From the NCBI RefSeq assembly GCF_021917145.1, contig NC_061074.1, positions 5,837,837-5,901,836 of the forward strand: a DNA stretch of 64,000 bases, given 5' to 3'. Positions within the stretch are counted from its first letter, which is position 1, and each line of letters starts with the position of its first letter. The notes beneath the pieces are model-generated. The model was not told where the DNA came from, did no database searches, and was given only the letters and a program-made list of their open reading frames with translations. Below, one piece after another: positions 1-15,551 of this stretch. Position numbers and translations under genes: made by a program. This DNA comes from Hypomesus transpacificus (Eukaryota; Chordata; Actinopteri; Osmeriformes; Osmeridae).

Positions 1-269
1 GTTGAATGTATCAAAGGCTGCGTGAGTGTCAGAACAGACTGATTTCAGTGGACGGGGTTTACGTAGCTTTTGTGATATGCAATATTGTGATATGCAATAT
101 TGTACACTGCATCCTTACGCTGACCTGACAATCTATTCTATTAATTCAAGCAAACGTTTCTAATCTACTTTTTCATGCTTTGAGAATCAGTAATGGTCAC
201 ATTGTCCCAGTGGTAAAGACTCCTGTAGTCCTGTCTTTGCATGTCCTTGTGTTGATTGGAGGTCATTAA

Positions 270-1789
<1,520 letters not shown>

Positions 1790-2700
1790 TTGGACCTTAG
1801 AAGATTGGAACACCATCCCAACCCCCCTGTCGCTCTAGCCGATACCACCCAGCCCTCTCCTCATTCCACCCCAACCACATCCCATCAACCATTTCCGGCT
1901 CCTTTGACTGCACTCAAACCATGGTTATTACCCATCGCCCTCTGGTCCAATAACTATTGTCCTTTTATGTAAATTATTCTGGATGTAGATTGAGCTATTA
2001 AATGTTACACAAAAAAAGTATTCTTGCATGGTGAATCCAAAATTGTATACTGTAAATTTACATAACGTTGTCTAGAAGTACCATAGGTTTAACATGAGGC
2101 TGACCGTCTGTCAACGCAGCCTTACCTATTGAAGGCAGATGTTTTTTGACTGAGTGTTTAAAAAAAAAAAAAAAAAGAGGAAAAAAAAAGAAAAATAGTA
2201 GGGCACTAAAAACTGGTAATTTAAAAATGACAGTGTCGTTCTTTGTGTCAGATTTATTTTTGTCAATTTTTTTTTATTTAGGATTTTGTTTGTTTGTTTG
2301 TTTTTCTCTTATTTCTCTCCTTTCACTGTCGTAGTCTGTCGGTGCCTAGCTTGGTAACCTTTTGAGGGGAAACGACGACAAAAGGAAAAGTGTAATCCCT
2401 TAATGGAGATATGATTGTCTGTGGGGCTTTGTTATTGGAATAATCTGTAGCTTTGTAACATCACTTCTGAAGTGTAATTACCATTTCTCTTCATGTGGAA
2501 CTAGATAATATATTAATGGCTGCATATACAAATGTTTCAAACTGTTGTCTATGGACCTCTGGGGTGAAAAAGCTTTGTACCCTTGTCATGGCGATGCGTC
2601 CTAACTGAGAAGCTAACTACTCTGATAGACTTAAAATGGAATATCCTCCTAAATTAATTATGCTTCGGGTTCAAGAATAAATTGATGATATTTCTGGCTT
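1790..2700 (+). other. pafah1b1: pafah1b1 3' UTR, proximal part
   Basis: The sequence after the LIS1 stop is non-coding, AT-rich, with poly-A and poly-T stretches (2160-2200, 2268-2310). A canonical AATAAA lies at 2676-2681, so this is the minimal 3' UTR. LIS1 mRNAs usually have long 3' UTRs, and further AATAAA motifs near 5049 and 5444 could extend it. The extent is inferred. Confidence 0.6.
2676..2681 (+). terminator. candidate poly(A) signal of pafah1b1
   Basis: This is an exact AATAAA about 0.9 kb past the LIS1 stop. Alternatives on the same strand near 5049 and 5444 mean that distal sites may also be used. Confidence 0.4.
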
Positions 2701-5700
2701 TCTGAATAGCCTAGCTAATGTACAGTTGGGATCGACTTTTCACGATTCAGGTTAACGGTCACCTTAACGGTCGGCATAAAGTCAGATAATGCAACCTGAA
2801 ACGCTGCCCCCTATCTGTTTAGCCTGGTATTAAGCGTCACTGCAGCCGCTGGTGAGCAATCAGCCTTTCACTAGCAACTGGTCCTGTACAGACATCAGGG
2901 TTACACCTCTTTTAATCTTTAGGACCTAAGGTGTCTCCCACAGTAAGATGTCTAGCTGTGACGTCTCAAGTCTTACTCATTTAAATTTGACTTAACCCTG
3001 TCTCTGTCCTTTTATGGATCAGTTCTCAACAGGGTTTTACAGTCTATTAAATCATGCAAGCAATTAGACGCTCAGTTGTCTAGAATGCTGAGTCTCTAGG
3101 TTGTATGTTAGAGAGGTCGAGCTTTAGCCTTTGATAAGTTAGGTGAATTCTGAGGTGAATTCTGAGTGACTATCTCAGATGTCAAAGCCTGACAAGGAGT
3201 CAAAGTTGCCCTGTTGGTTTATTTGGGGATGTGCAAAGATGTCTCCTGGGGAGGGGGGAAAGAGTTTTGCATTCTTAGGGAGGACAAACATGAAATTAAG
3301 AAATATGGTTTTTGCTTTTTATGTGGCGGGGAAAAAGATGAAATGTTAACCAAGCATGTTACTGAGGGAAGCGCCAAATCTGTGTTTTGACCAAACTGGT
3401 GAACTGTAGGGAGATTAATCAAAAGTGAAGAAATGCCATCAGCTGACATGCTAGCATGTTTGTGCATTTTTTTGAGGCGGTCCGGTTTAGGTGATTTAAG
3501 AAATCTTTATCCCTAAGGTGCTGTGCAGTTCCCTCATCACAGCTTGACCTTGTTCTTAGTCTAGGGCTAGACTAGGCTGAGCACAGGAGAATGCTCAATG
3601 CTTTAGCAGAATGGATCTCTGGGCAAAGTCTGACGACTTACTGAAACATTTACAGAATATCTCCTGAGTGGCACCTCATTCTCCTATTCTGTTCATATTC
3701 TGAAATTGGATGCTACATGTACAAAAGAGGAAACCAGAGACGATTCCAATTCCTATCAACAATGGAGACCAACCATTCCATCCCCCTTAAAAAAAAAAAA
3801 TTATAATAAAAAAAGACAAAAAAGAAAAGAAAGAAAAAAAAATAATCTTGCTTCATATTCTAACTGCAGCAGGTGAAAAAAATGTAAGTAACTTGTAACT
3901 TGCACATCCCTGCTTGAATTTGATCTTTGGTCTTGTCCAAAGATCAAAGATGTACGAAAAATTTAAACATATTAATAAATGCATAAATGGATATCATTTT
4001 TAATTAGCCTTTTCATTACAATGCAATTCTATGATAATAAAAAAGAATCCACAGCTTAACCAATCTTATCTAGCTTCTTTGCAAAGTTTTCCTGTTCCTG
4101 TGTGTTTTGGATGTAGCTACCTGCTGCTGAACCTCTGATAGTGGCTTGTGTGAGCCCTGTGACCTGTCTACAATAGCACTGCTGCTTGTAAACCTGTACC
4201 AGAGGCTGAACTGTCTGGTGGGGCTTGCTGGTGGAGGCTAGTGTCTTAGCGTTGCTTAATGTGAGACTGAGCTCAACTGTAGGACACCACAGTGGGGTGT
4301 CAGAGGAGAATTTCTAATCAATCCAATATCACAAATTGTACTGTTGGAGAGAAACTCTTATCTCTCAGCAGTAAGTCGGTGTCCCTGTGTATGTGTACTG
4401 TGTATTTTGCGTATTGACGTATCAAAGACACCGGATGGACTCCTTACCAGACACAGGTCGGCTGGCATTCAGACTGCAGACAGCTCTATGTGGTTGTAGA
4501 AAGATTGTTTGTGTCTGTTGCTGTATGATGGAGGACAGATCTATCTGACCTTCCTACCACACTATGTGCGAAGGGATTGCGGCAGACTAGATCTTTTCCA
4601 AAGGAGACCCCCCCCCCCCCCCTTTAGAGAAAACCACGTATGCCTCCTCTAGTGCCCCATGCTTTAGTCAGACAGACATGTTTATAACTACAAGCTGCTT
4701 TCACTTTGTCTCAGAGAGATATTGGGTAGAGAGTTGGCCTTCATTCAGTTGTTACATACTCTGGCCTTCTATAGTACAACTGGACATGGTCATGGAAATG
4801 TTCCATGCTGTTAAACATGTTTTAGCTAAAGCCAAATAAAATGGAGTGGTCTTAGTACAATCTGGTTTAGCACATGATGTCAGACTTCCTGGTCTGTGTT
4901 CGCTCTTTGGTGTCCAGGTATTTTTTTCTGGACTAAGCCAACCGTCATTTACAAAGCCGCTCATTCCTTGCGATTTGCTGACTTTAGATCGGTTTCGAAG
5001 TCCTGTTCAAATTCTGAGCCTGAAATGGAGATTAGTCCTGACTTTTTGAATAAACTCGGCTTTGCCTTTCTTGATTAGACAAGGAAGGATGTAAGATGTG
5101 TGCATCTCTCCTTTTAAATAGTTCTCATTGAATGAATGCTCACAAAACAACCCTTAGTGTTTTGCCCTGTGAAAGAAATCACTTTTGCCATTCGCAGGTC
5201 CCAAGCAATCCCTATGCTGCATTGGCTTGGTGGTTGAGTGGACTGACAGACAAGTGCTGTGCTGCACTGTCTAAGTCCTTCCTGCCAGCCTCAACCCCAT
5301 ACGTCTGCTATAACCTTGTTAATAGATTGAGGGCTTCAGTCTTAACGGCTTGAACGGGATTTTTTGTTTTTCGCTTTTATGGTCTCACTCTTCACACACT
5401 GCAAATTGTTAACAATATACTGGATGTCATTATTGTTTGCAACATAATAAAAGAAAAAAAATCTGTAAGGATATTGAATGTCTTCATTGGGTTGGGGTTA
5501 AGGGATTTGCCTGTTTTTGTGGATAAATTATTATATCTCTGTACAGATATGATAAAGGTATTTGGCCTTTGGCAATTTACATTACTCATTTAAATGTTCA
5601 TAATTATATTTAGCCCAAAAGATGTGTGAACTATTAATGTAATAGGCCTAGTTATAAATAAATAATCACACCCTTGAGTTAGGCTTTGAGAGAGTGGAAA

Positions 5701-5840
5701 TTTAATTTGGACAGCATGTAATGCTATTTCAGATTCTTCGACACAAACGGACAATTCCAAAGCATTAAAAAATTGCCCATTACTGTGTAGCCTACTTATT
5801 TTTTAAGAAAGTTGCAGAATTTCCACGATGTATTGTTTTA
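2701..5840. other. intergenic or distal 3' UTR between pafah1b1 and mettl16
   Basis: No ORF with recognisable homology and no RNA gene was seen. It contains A-rich simple sequence (3788-3842) and a C-run (4609-4622). Part may be the distal LIS1 3' UTR. Confidence 0.5.
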
Positions 5841-5859
5841 AAAAGGTTACAGGCCACTG

Positions 5860-6010
5860 CGCTCAATGTTGACGTCACTAGTTTGGCGCAGAGTAGTGAT
5901 CAATCCGGAAGCTTTTGCAACGTCGAAACAACGTGCGTTGAACAGAAGAGTAACTCGATTGTGGTCATTAAAGTGTAATATCTCGCAAGTACTACTAGAC
6001 TTAGTGTGAC
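5860..6010 (+). promoter_or_regulatory. probable mettl16 promoter with CRE and ETS motifs
   Basis: A perfect CRE palindrome TGACGTCA (5870-5877) is followed by an ETS/GABPA-type CCGGAAG (5905-5911) in a short CpG-containing stretch about 0.6 kb upstream of the mettl16 ATG. The ATG exon is preceded by a splice acceptor (TGCAG at 6511-6515), so a non-coding first exon must lie upstream, and this is the best place for it. CRE plus ETS is typical of housekeeping promoters. No TATA box was identified. The start site is inferred. Confidence 0.5.
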
Positions 6011-6520
6011 TACAACTGCCATAAAGGTATGCAAACATGATTATCCAACAGTACCTCAGAAAAAACATTAAACAGTCGTAGCAGCATGTACAGTAAGCTA
6101 TGCTGAACTGTAAAGTTATGCTTGTTTTGATTGCATTCATGTCTAGATAAATGTTACCTGTCATCAGTAAGTTTTTTTTTCTCGCACAATTCTACCTCTG
6201 TCCGGGCATTTGTAATAGCACAACGTAAGCTTGCCAACTAAGTAGCTTGCTAAACACATGTACAGTGCACACACATGCTCGAAGGGCACGAGTTACAACC
6301 CTGAAAGTTATTCTTTTTAGGGTAATCATACCATTTAAATTGTGAATAATGTGCAGCTGGACATCTAACACAACTACTCACATCCTATGTTCATGTCAGT
6401 ATATGTTTATTGTTATGCACCATCAGACCAAAACAAATTACTTGCATTTAAAAACGTACTTGGCAATCAAACTTTGTCGGATTCTTATACACTGACCTGT
6501 TTCCTAACTGTGCAGCAGAG

Positions 6521-8871
6521 ATGGCACTAAATAAGTCCATGCACCCACGAAACCGCTACAAAGATAAACCCCCGGATTTTGCATACCTGGCCTCCAAGTA
6601 TCCAGACTTTCAGAAATATGTGCACACCAGTCTCGCTGGCCGAGCAATGTGAGTACAGACAGATTTGTGTTTTGTAAATGAACAATATAATTCAGGCATA
6701 ATGTTTTATCATATAGCTGCCTAGCCACAAAATGTTCAGCCTATAGTCATACTGTCCAGATGTACTTATCATATTACTTACATTATTAGTTTTCCTTTTT
6801 ATGTAGTTGAGTGTCACTTTGTTTGTTGTGCACACTCTTTTACTTTGTCACTTGTCATCTAAGCACACAGCAGGAGGGTCTCCAAGAGGCATCAAACATT
6901 CTGTTTGATTACCTTCTTTGAGCCTGTGTGGTCTGTCTCAATTTCTATCTGGGAAGAGAGCGATCAATTCAGTATCTGGGGGATCTATGCCTCAACACCT
7001 CTACCAGTATGAATCAATGGCTGATAGTAGAGTTGTGTAATTCAGTATGCTTGTGGATAGTTCACTTTATGTCTTGTTAATATCTGGACTATGCCCAATT
7101 TATTAAATCAAATCAAATTTATTTGTATAGCCCTTTTTACACGCAAGCATGTCACAGAGGGCTTCACATACGCCCATAGAACTGCCCCTCAACCAACCTA
7201 AACCCTCAAGGAAGACAAGGAAAAACTCCCAGAAAAACTCCCAATGGGAGAAAAAATGGAAGAAACCTTGGGAGGAGCAATTCAGAGAGGGATCCCCTTC
7301 TCCAGAGACGGTTGGTAGGAGAGAGGAGCAGAACACAAGCTAAACATAGTCATACAGTGTCAATGGGTTTTGATGTTTCAAGTTAAGCTCCACATAGCTA
7401 CAGTTGGACATTTGAGCTCATATACTTTGGTGCATGTGGTGGGAGTGATAAAGCTGTCAGTGCATCAATTCTAATGCATTTGTTTGCTGTTGTCCTCTAT
7501 ACTTTCATGCTGAGAACCCTTTGGTGATGGTCTTCAAGCCTGTAGCTTCAGGCTTTACCCTGTCTTTTATGTGCCATTTGTCATCAAGGTTAAATGAGTT
7601 CTTTCCATACGTCTTCAAAGTGTTCTTTGAGAAGCCACATGCTGAACTATACCATGACATATGACTTGGAATGGAGCTAACAATTCATTTGAGATGAGCC
7701 ATGAGGAGTGTGTTTTCCATGCGGCGTGATTAACATTCTGTCGGAGGGTGTATCTATCCATCACATTGTGTTGTTGTTTTCTTCCTTGTGAGCGTGTGTA
7801 TACGTCAAGAAGACACAAAGGCTTTATTGTATAACCTATATCAAAGTAACCCTTTTTCAAAATCTCAACAATAGAATGTAGACTGGGTGCACATCCCATC
7901 CTAATACCCGCAAGCATGCACGCCAATCCAAAACAAACAAACCCTCTCAGGCAAAAATACACTCCTATAAAACATCTTACTGTAGTATCTTGTCATAAGT
8001 CCGGGGACTGCTCATTATGCATATAATAAACGACAGAGGCAAGAGGTCCCGTCCATGCTGTCATGCTCTCTCTTCCTTTCCCCTCATCTCCTTCTTTCTA
8101 TATTTTCTCAGTTCCCCCCTTCTCTCTGTCTATCTCTACTTCTCGCTCCCTGGCAGATCCACCTCCGACCTGTATGTGATGGGTAGAGTGAGAATCTAAG
8201 GGAGCAGCACAATGGCATCTTGGGGGGTGTGGGGGTGGCTTTCCCTTAGCCACTGGACAGGCTCTGTCGGTAATTGGGACACAGAGGTATGAAATATGCA
8301 GTGAGAAGTAGGGGGGAAGGGGAGGGTAGACTGAGGGGGAGTCTTTTTAGATCACATCTCTGCTGTCAAGATATCTCTCCACAAGAAAGGGTTGCAAGCG
8401 GTTTATTTCACAGTGAACTGAAAAGCGAGATCATGTGATTGTAAGTCCAGTTATATACATTGTTAGCTTGAGCTATTATTTGTGCTGTTTTGGAGATGTT
8501 GATCGATACACAATATGAAGTATGAGCATTTTTACTTAATGCATTTGTGACTTTGACGTTAAATAATATGTTGACTTCCTTTTATTTCCCATTCAAGTCA
8601 CTATAGTTCAGTCTTGCTGGTTGAAGTCAAACATTATATCTTAATAATCTGGTAGAGTGATGAGGGAGACCAGGCAGGAGGACAAGGGAGAGGGAGGCCT
8701 GGGGGGAGGGGGATCACGTTGATTGCACGGTCATCACTACACCTGGTGCTGAGGTAGGAGAGCTGACAAGATGCGATGAGGCAGCTCTCTCTCTCTCACT
8801 TATTGCATATTTCACCCCCACCCTATTATTTTCCCTTCTGTGCCTTTTTAAATTTGTCGTCCGTTTCTCTC

Positions 8872-8913
<42 letters not shown>

Positions 8914-9806
8914 GCACGCTCGCTCGCTCTCTTTCTCTTCACTCTCTTCCTTTGTCCTTCTGGCTGTTTGGACTCTGTTTGAAGGTGCAGGATGAAACGT
9001 GTCCTGTAGCTGGACTCTCCCTTTGATTCCTGCTAATGATGGGCTCAAGACAGTGCTGGTACAGATCAGCTCTTCTGACCAATTAGGATGCTAGATTCTA
9101 TTTGGATGAGCCTTCCTTAAGCTAATTGAAAATAGCTGCTGTATTTTCTGTGTGTGTACCTGTCGGTCTGAAACTAATATTGGCAAACAAACATCAAGGC
9201 CTATGAATTCAGCATATTTATGCTAGTTATCAGCCGAGGTATGTGAAAATGTAATGAACCCCTACTGAGCGAGATTGTGTTGACACCTCATGGTTGGTTT
9301 TCTACTTGTGGATGTGTTCATGTCAGCATTTGGTGTCTAGCGAACGCTGTAGTGATGAGACAGAACTAGGTGCATGAACACTTGTTGTCAATCCGTAGCA
9401 GGTGTTCATTACAGAGCCTCAATTACAAAAGGGCCCTGAGACTCACCGACAGACCAAAACAGACGGGGAAGTGACAAACAGGCCTCAGTTGTGGACCTGC
9501 TAAGGCTGGTATACCAATGCGGACGTTCCGTCTGACAAGTGTCACAAGGTGAAACTTTGATACCTTGATCTGAAACAGTAACATAAAATCTGGATATGTG
9601 AAGAAAGCATACAGACTTTTTTTTTCACCACCATTTAAAAAACATTATATGCTCCAGTTACAAACCAACTATTCATATTTAATGCCTGAAGTTCAGTAGT
9701 CCGTTTGAATCACAAGACTCCATTTGCAGCTTTCAAACTGTGGACAGTATTCATTTTAAAATTTCAATAGAACTACAAGATTAGCCTCCCACTAATCTTG
9801 GTGCTC

Positions 9807-9860
<54 letters not shown>

Positions 9861-12800
9861 TGTGAGGCAGACCTCTTTGCCTTACGGGAAGCAGTTGTAG
9901 ATTAACACAGTTTTATATGTCTGGTGAATTAATCTGGCAAATGTGGAATTTAAGCAGACATTTGGTGGATCAGAGTAATCTTGGGGAGAGACTCAATCCA
10001 CGGGAGATAAATCATACTCATTTGCTGTCTGTGGATGAGACTGATGGAGTTTTTGAGGGTGCTGAGTGAGAACTTAATGGAGAGGGAATTCTTGAATTGA
10101 CAGTATAGATATAAACTGGATTAATAAAAGGAATGGAGTTGGAACCATACTTTAAGGAAGTATACTTGTGGGGCTAAGATGTCAAACACAGAGATAGAGA
10201 GATGGAATTAGGAAGCATGATAGGATGGCTCCTTCGTTCCATCATGACTGTCTGGCGATCTGTGCCACAGTGGTGGGGGGCATTAACAATTCAACGTTCT
10301 GGAGGACATTTCATTTGGTAGTCATTTTTTGGTGCAGTCTAGGGAGGGTTTCTCCCCTTAATTAATAGGTTGTTCATTTCCCACTGTGGAATACCAGTGT
10401 GATGCATTATTTACACATAGATATTAGATGATGGGTGTGAGAAGAGGACACATCTTGAGTCGTGTGAAGGCCAGTCGTGTGAAGGCCACCTATTGTCTAC
10501 AATTTTCTAGCGTTGACTTGCAAATGTGAATGAAGTGTGTGGATAGCAGGTGGAACAGCTCTAAGCTTCAGACTGGAAGACCAGGCCGGGCAGTCAGGCC
10601 TCCTTCCTGTCAGGCACATCGGATTTCCATCTGTTTTTATAGGTTAGCAAGTGAGGGGTTGTTTTTGAAAATTTGACAGGTCTTGTGATTAGCAGCAAAC
10701 TCTAGATTTTTTGTTACCATCGGTTGATTACTGGAGTCTCTCTGATTGCATGCGTCATTTACAGATGAGATTGATGAGATTTTTGTGTGGACACTGATTG
10801 AGAGAGAATCTCTTTACCAACTTTGAGTTTTTGTAGTTGCCCAACTTTTCCTTCTTTTTTTCAAAAGCAAGAACTCTCATCCTACAGTTTTTAGAAAAAG
10901 GAGGAAGTCTCTTACCAAGCCAGTTTTCAGTACAATCACACAACTGATTAGGCTACATTTGACCCAAGACAATTTGTAGAATTAACATGTCTTAATACCT
11001 CTGTAAACACACACACACTAAGCTTGTAGTTGCCTCAGCTTTTATCCCTGCCATTTAACCTAGAACTATGCAGTGGAACTAGACTGGGAACGACTGCCTG
11101 TGTCATCTCCTCACCATGTAGAAGTACCTGCTTTGTTTAAAGGAGAGCTCTTATGGTTACACTGAACAATCAAGACTTACTCTGTTCAGTGTGTGGAACG
11201 ACCCAACGTGGGAGAAGAGTTGGAGCCAATCAGAACCATTTATATTCCTACGCATTCAGAATGAAATGAGTTTGCCCTGAAGGTCACCTCTCCAGACCTG
11301 CTGTGTAGCGTGTCTGCTGATGAACGACTTTGCTAAGGTGGGTGTGAGTGGGGAACAGAATGTGTGTTCTGCTGTCGTCTCCCATCTCTTTCAGCAGGCA
11401 GAGCCCTCGGTTCTGCAGATCCCTCGTGCCTGCATTCTCCTCGTGTGTGGGCGGTGGCGTTCATCTAACTGTGACTGAGCTGGTAGTAGTGCTCCTCTGG
11501 TGCTCAGCAAATTGAGCGCTGCAGTAAACCCACACCTCTTCATCTCTCACCTAGTCTTCAGAACCATGTCACCTCTCTGGCGCTTTCTTTTCTTGTGCTG
11601 ATAGGCACCCTCCCCCCCTCTTGCATTTTTTTGTGTATTTTTTTTAAGCTCGCTTACTTTCCTGCAGCATAGAGAAATTGCTGAGTGTGCCCCTCTGCCT
11701 AGTTTGGGGTCTGTAGAGAGATGGGGCTCCCTGTGTATTAAGTGATAGTCCTACTCACAGCCCATCTCCTCCTACCAACCTGGCTCTGCTGTAGGGAGAT
11801 TAACTGTCAGCATGTCTCCACCATCGCACTGCCTGGTACCTCTTCCTTGCCCTCCATGCCTCCAACCATCACCTCCCTCTTCTCTTTACAGAGGATCTGG
11901 ATATTAACCGACGTCATTAGTGACCTCACTACATCTGTAATTGTCTTGGTTATGTCTTGATTCTCACTACTGGTTTGTTGTTTAATCCCACACTGTTGGC
12001 CGCTGTGTGACGCCCTAACTGCGATGCATACGCACCACCCAACGTGCCGTTTCGGGCACGCTCACGCATTCCGCGTCTGCAGAATCGGCCATTGCTCCAG
12101 CGTGGCTGGATTTGCGTGCTCTGCTCGTCTGTTCAGAAGGTGTAGTTGCCATGGAGACCTGACGCAGCTCTGCTTATGGGAAGGGAATAAGCGCTCTGCA
12201 TTACGCACACAAAGACACACACACACACACACGCACGCACACAGAGACACACTCTCACTCATCAGGCTAAAAATAGAGGCTTGGGCTAGCAGGCTAAAGG
12301 CCTCACTCTCTGCATATTGATCATCAGACTACTGGAGACTATGAGGTGAAGAGCGTTAATACAAGAAAGGTTTCAGATAGGCGAAGAGAGAGGAACATGA
12401 AGGAGTCGCCCTGCCATGTAGGTCAAGTCATCGACTGCCCTCCTATGCTGACACTAATCAGCATGTGCCTCCTTGCCCCTCGTTAGCTTGTTACCAAGCA
12501 GTTTCAGTTCAGGCTACATCCGCTTTAGTTTGCTCTTTCTTTGAAACCAGCTAGTGTCCCGTCGCAGCTACACTGAAGGTCACACCAGTGTCAGACTCAG
12601 TAGTAGGTTTAGCTGGAAAATGAACCTGATTTAGTCATCCATTGTAGATACCGTTGGTAGATTGATGCAATACTCTGCAAGTAAAAACACTATCTATTCA
12701 CACCTGGCCAAAGGAATATCATCATCTTAGTAGAATTGTTACTTTTGGGACTAGAGTTTTGGGGCAGCAATGGTGATTGCCTCAGTAAACCATTCTAAAG

Positions 12801-15492
12801 GCAATCTTTTCCTAGTGAACCTGACCTGTCAAAAGAAAACTGTAGCTGAGATTTGGTTGCTTTGCAGCGTGGCTAGTATACAGACCGTTCCTTAACTCTC
12901 ACCAGCAAAATACTCTACTTCTACTTCAAAATACTGCACTTCTGATCATTGATCTTCGGCTTTAGTTTCTAAATGCTATTTGTTTGACGATTTGGATAAA
13001 AACTGCTAAATAAATAAATAAAATGTAAATGTACAGAGTCATCCTCTTTATCTACAAGTCTTTGTTATAACAGATCAGGTATGCACCAAACCCTGCATTG
13101 GAGGTGCCAGACGCGCCCATCACCAGGAAGTGTCTAATTACATCTGGGGAGGTGTGAATGTGTGTGGAGACGGTTTAATTATACCTATCTCGCCTACACT
13201 CTTGGTCTCTCCAACCCAAACGGATGTTCCAGACAGTTGAAATGATGCAAGATGTAAAGAGTGGGCAGGTGGTGGGGACATGGGGCTTTTACCAGGACTG
13301 AGGGGGCGGGGCTATTGTTTGAAAGAATATGTGGACTTCTGTGTCATTAGCATGAAAGTGTAAAATGATGGCCTGCTTATTTAGAATCTGAGAGTAACTG
13401 CTGCATTTGTGGAAGACAAACAGGACAATGCTGTTGGAGTCCTCCTTTTCTGGTAGAAAATGATTTGGGTTCCATGTGTATGGCTGTACTTGTCTGAAAG
13501 GCCATGCTACAGTTCCTCAATATGTGGCATTGTACTTTATTTGAAAACCAATTTTGTTGGATAAGATGAAAGTCGTCTTCAACCTTGTCTGGTGTTCCTT
13601 GTCTGCAGGCTGAACTTCAAGGAGCCAGAAGCAGTGCGGGCACTGACCTGTACCCTGCTGAAAGAGGACTTTGGTCTGACCATTGAGATCCCACTAGAGC
13701 GCCTCATTCCCACTGTGCCCCTGCGCCTCAACTACATCCACTGGGTGGAGGACCTGATTGGGGGTCAGGGCAAACCCCGCAAGGGCATCGACATAGGTAA
13801 ACTATGAAGCTGCCTCCTTCCCTGTCCTCGTTAGGGACTCGTTCACAGACCTTGTGATTTCTCATCTACATTATAGATAGAGCATCTGTAGCGCTTTAAT
13901 TACAGCTATCCTTTTTGATCAATGTACCACAAAAAAACACGTTCAAACGTCAATGATGGGTGTAAGAGGCAACTAATGCCTGATCATGTTTGTTTGCTCA
14001 AAGGGGATTCCTCCCAACGTAATCCTGAGTTAATCTTATTTTCCCCCCGATTCCCTGCCAGGGAGGTTTAGCCCGCAGCCTCAGAGCAGCTGGCTGCCAG
14101 TGAGCCTACACTGGCTCAGAGTGGCTTGCTTTTGGCATCTGCAGGTCCCCAAACGTGTGCTCACCCATTTCCTCAGGACTTCGAGCTCACTAAATCCCCC
14201 ATCTACATGCCACAACTGGTTTTCTGGTCTATCCATCAGCGGAGAGCACTACTTTTTTGCATGCTTTTGTGTCTCTTTGGTGCATTTCCTCAGAGGCACA
14301 GGTCACTGATGGGTGACCCTGGGCCATTATGTAATCATATTGGAACTGTCACTTAACTGATGGATGTCCTTTGGGGGTATTCTTGACCCGACGGATGCCA
14401 TCTCACCCCCCAAGGGACGCACAGAGGCTGTCTACTGGGAGCCCTGGGCTCTGTGAGGGTTGGATCATTTGATAATGGCAGCTGGAATAGTCTCTTATTA
14501 ATCCATCATTGGTAATAAGAGAGCACAGTCAGAGTGCATTAAATATTCACTTACGCACACACACACACACAGACCCATATACTAGCCACCCTTCAATATT
14601 GTTCCAGAAAGATGCCCATGTCTCACTATCAAACTTTCTTGTGTTTCTCTGTCTCTCTTTCACACTCTCTATAAAGGGAATGTCATGTTTTCTTATTTCC
14701 CCAGGCACTGGTGCTTCCTGTATCTACCCCCTACTGGGAGCCTCTATGAATGGCTGGTACTTCCTGGCTACAGAGGTGGACGACATCTGCTTTGACTTTG
14801 CCACCAAGAACGTAGAGCAGAACAACCTGTCTGACCTCATCAAAGGTGTGGCCCCTCAGCGACCCTAACCCAGATGGGTTCCCTGACGCGTCCGCTTCTT
14901 ACAACTTCTGACCTAAAGTACTTCTACTCAGTCTTGTCAGACACTGACCTGTCTCCTGTCTGCTGTGCCAGTTGTCAAGGTTCCCCAGAAGACTTTGCTA
15001 ATGGATGCCCTGAAGGAAGAAACCGCCATTGTGTACGACTTCTGTATGTGCAACCCTCCCTTCTTCGCCAACCAGCTAGAAGCCAAGGTAAAGCTCCCTC
15101 CAGCTCATTATAGACTGACTGGCTGGTACTTTCTGGCACACATTTACACCTGAAAATGTCTAGAATCAAAAGGGTACAATGCTCTTATTTTTATATATTT
15201 TATGTTAAACGCGAGCAAGCCAGACACAACAAAATCAGATGGATGTTTTAGGAATGGTAATAAGTAATCTGTCTGCTTCTTTTCCCACCCACCACCTCCT
15301 CCTCCCTCCCCTGCTCTCCAGGGGGAGAACTCGAGGAACTCCCGGCGGCCTCCCCCCAGCTCCATAAACACTGGAGGGGTGACAGAGATCATGGCAGAGG
15401 GCGGGGAGCTAGAGTTTGTGAAGAGGATCATCCATGACAGTCTGCAGCTCAAGACACGCCTGCGGTGAGAGGCCCAAAATGGTATCTTGCTT

Positions 15493-15551
<59 letters not shown>

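Larger units (their letters stand above)
6649..13608 (+). other. mettl16 intron 1: repeats, no second gene seen
   Basis: This 7-kb intron holds a dispersed repeat (7106-7336), a CT microsatellite (about 8864-8910), a pure C homopolymer (9808-9860), an AC-rich tract (12206-12250) and a decayed L2-type 3' tail (12985-13032). Short ORFs here have no recognisable homology or codon bias. Confidence 0.7.

Noticed and set aside
7149..7343. 64-codon Lys/Glu-rich ORF
   Set aside because: Lies wholly inside a dispersed fish repeat; no sign of coding constraint.
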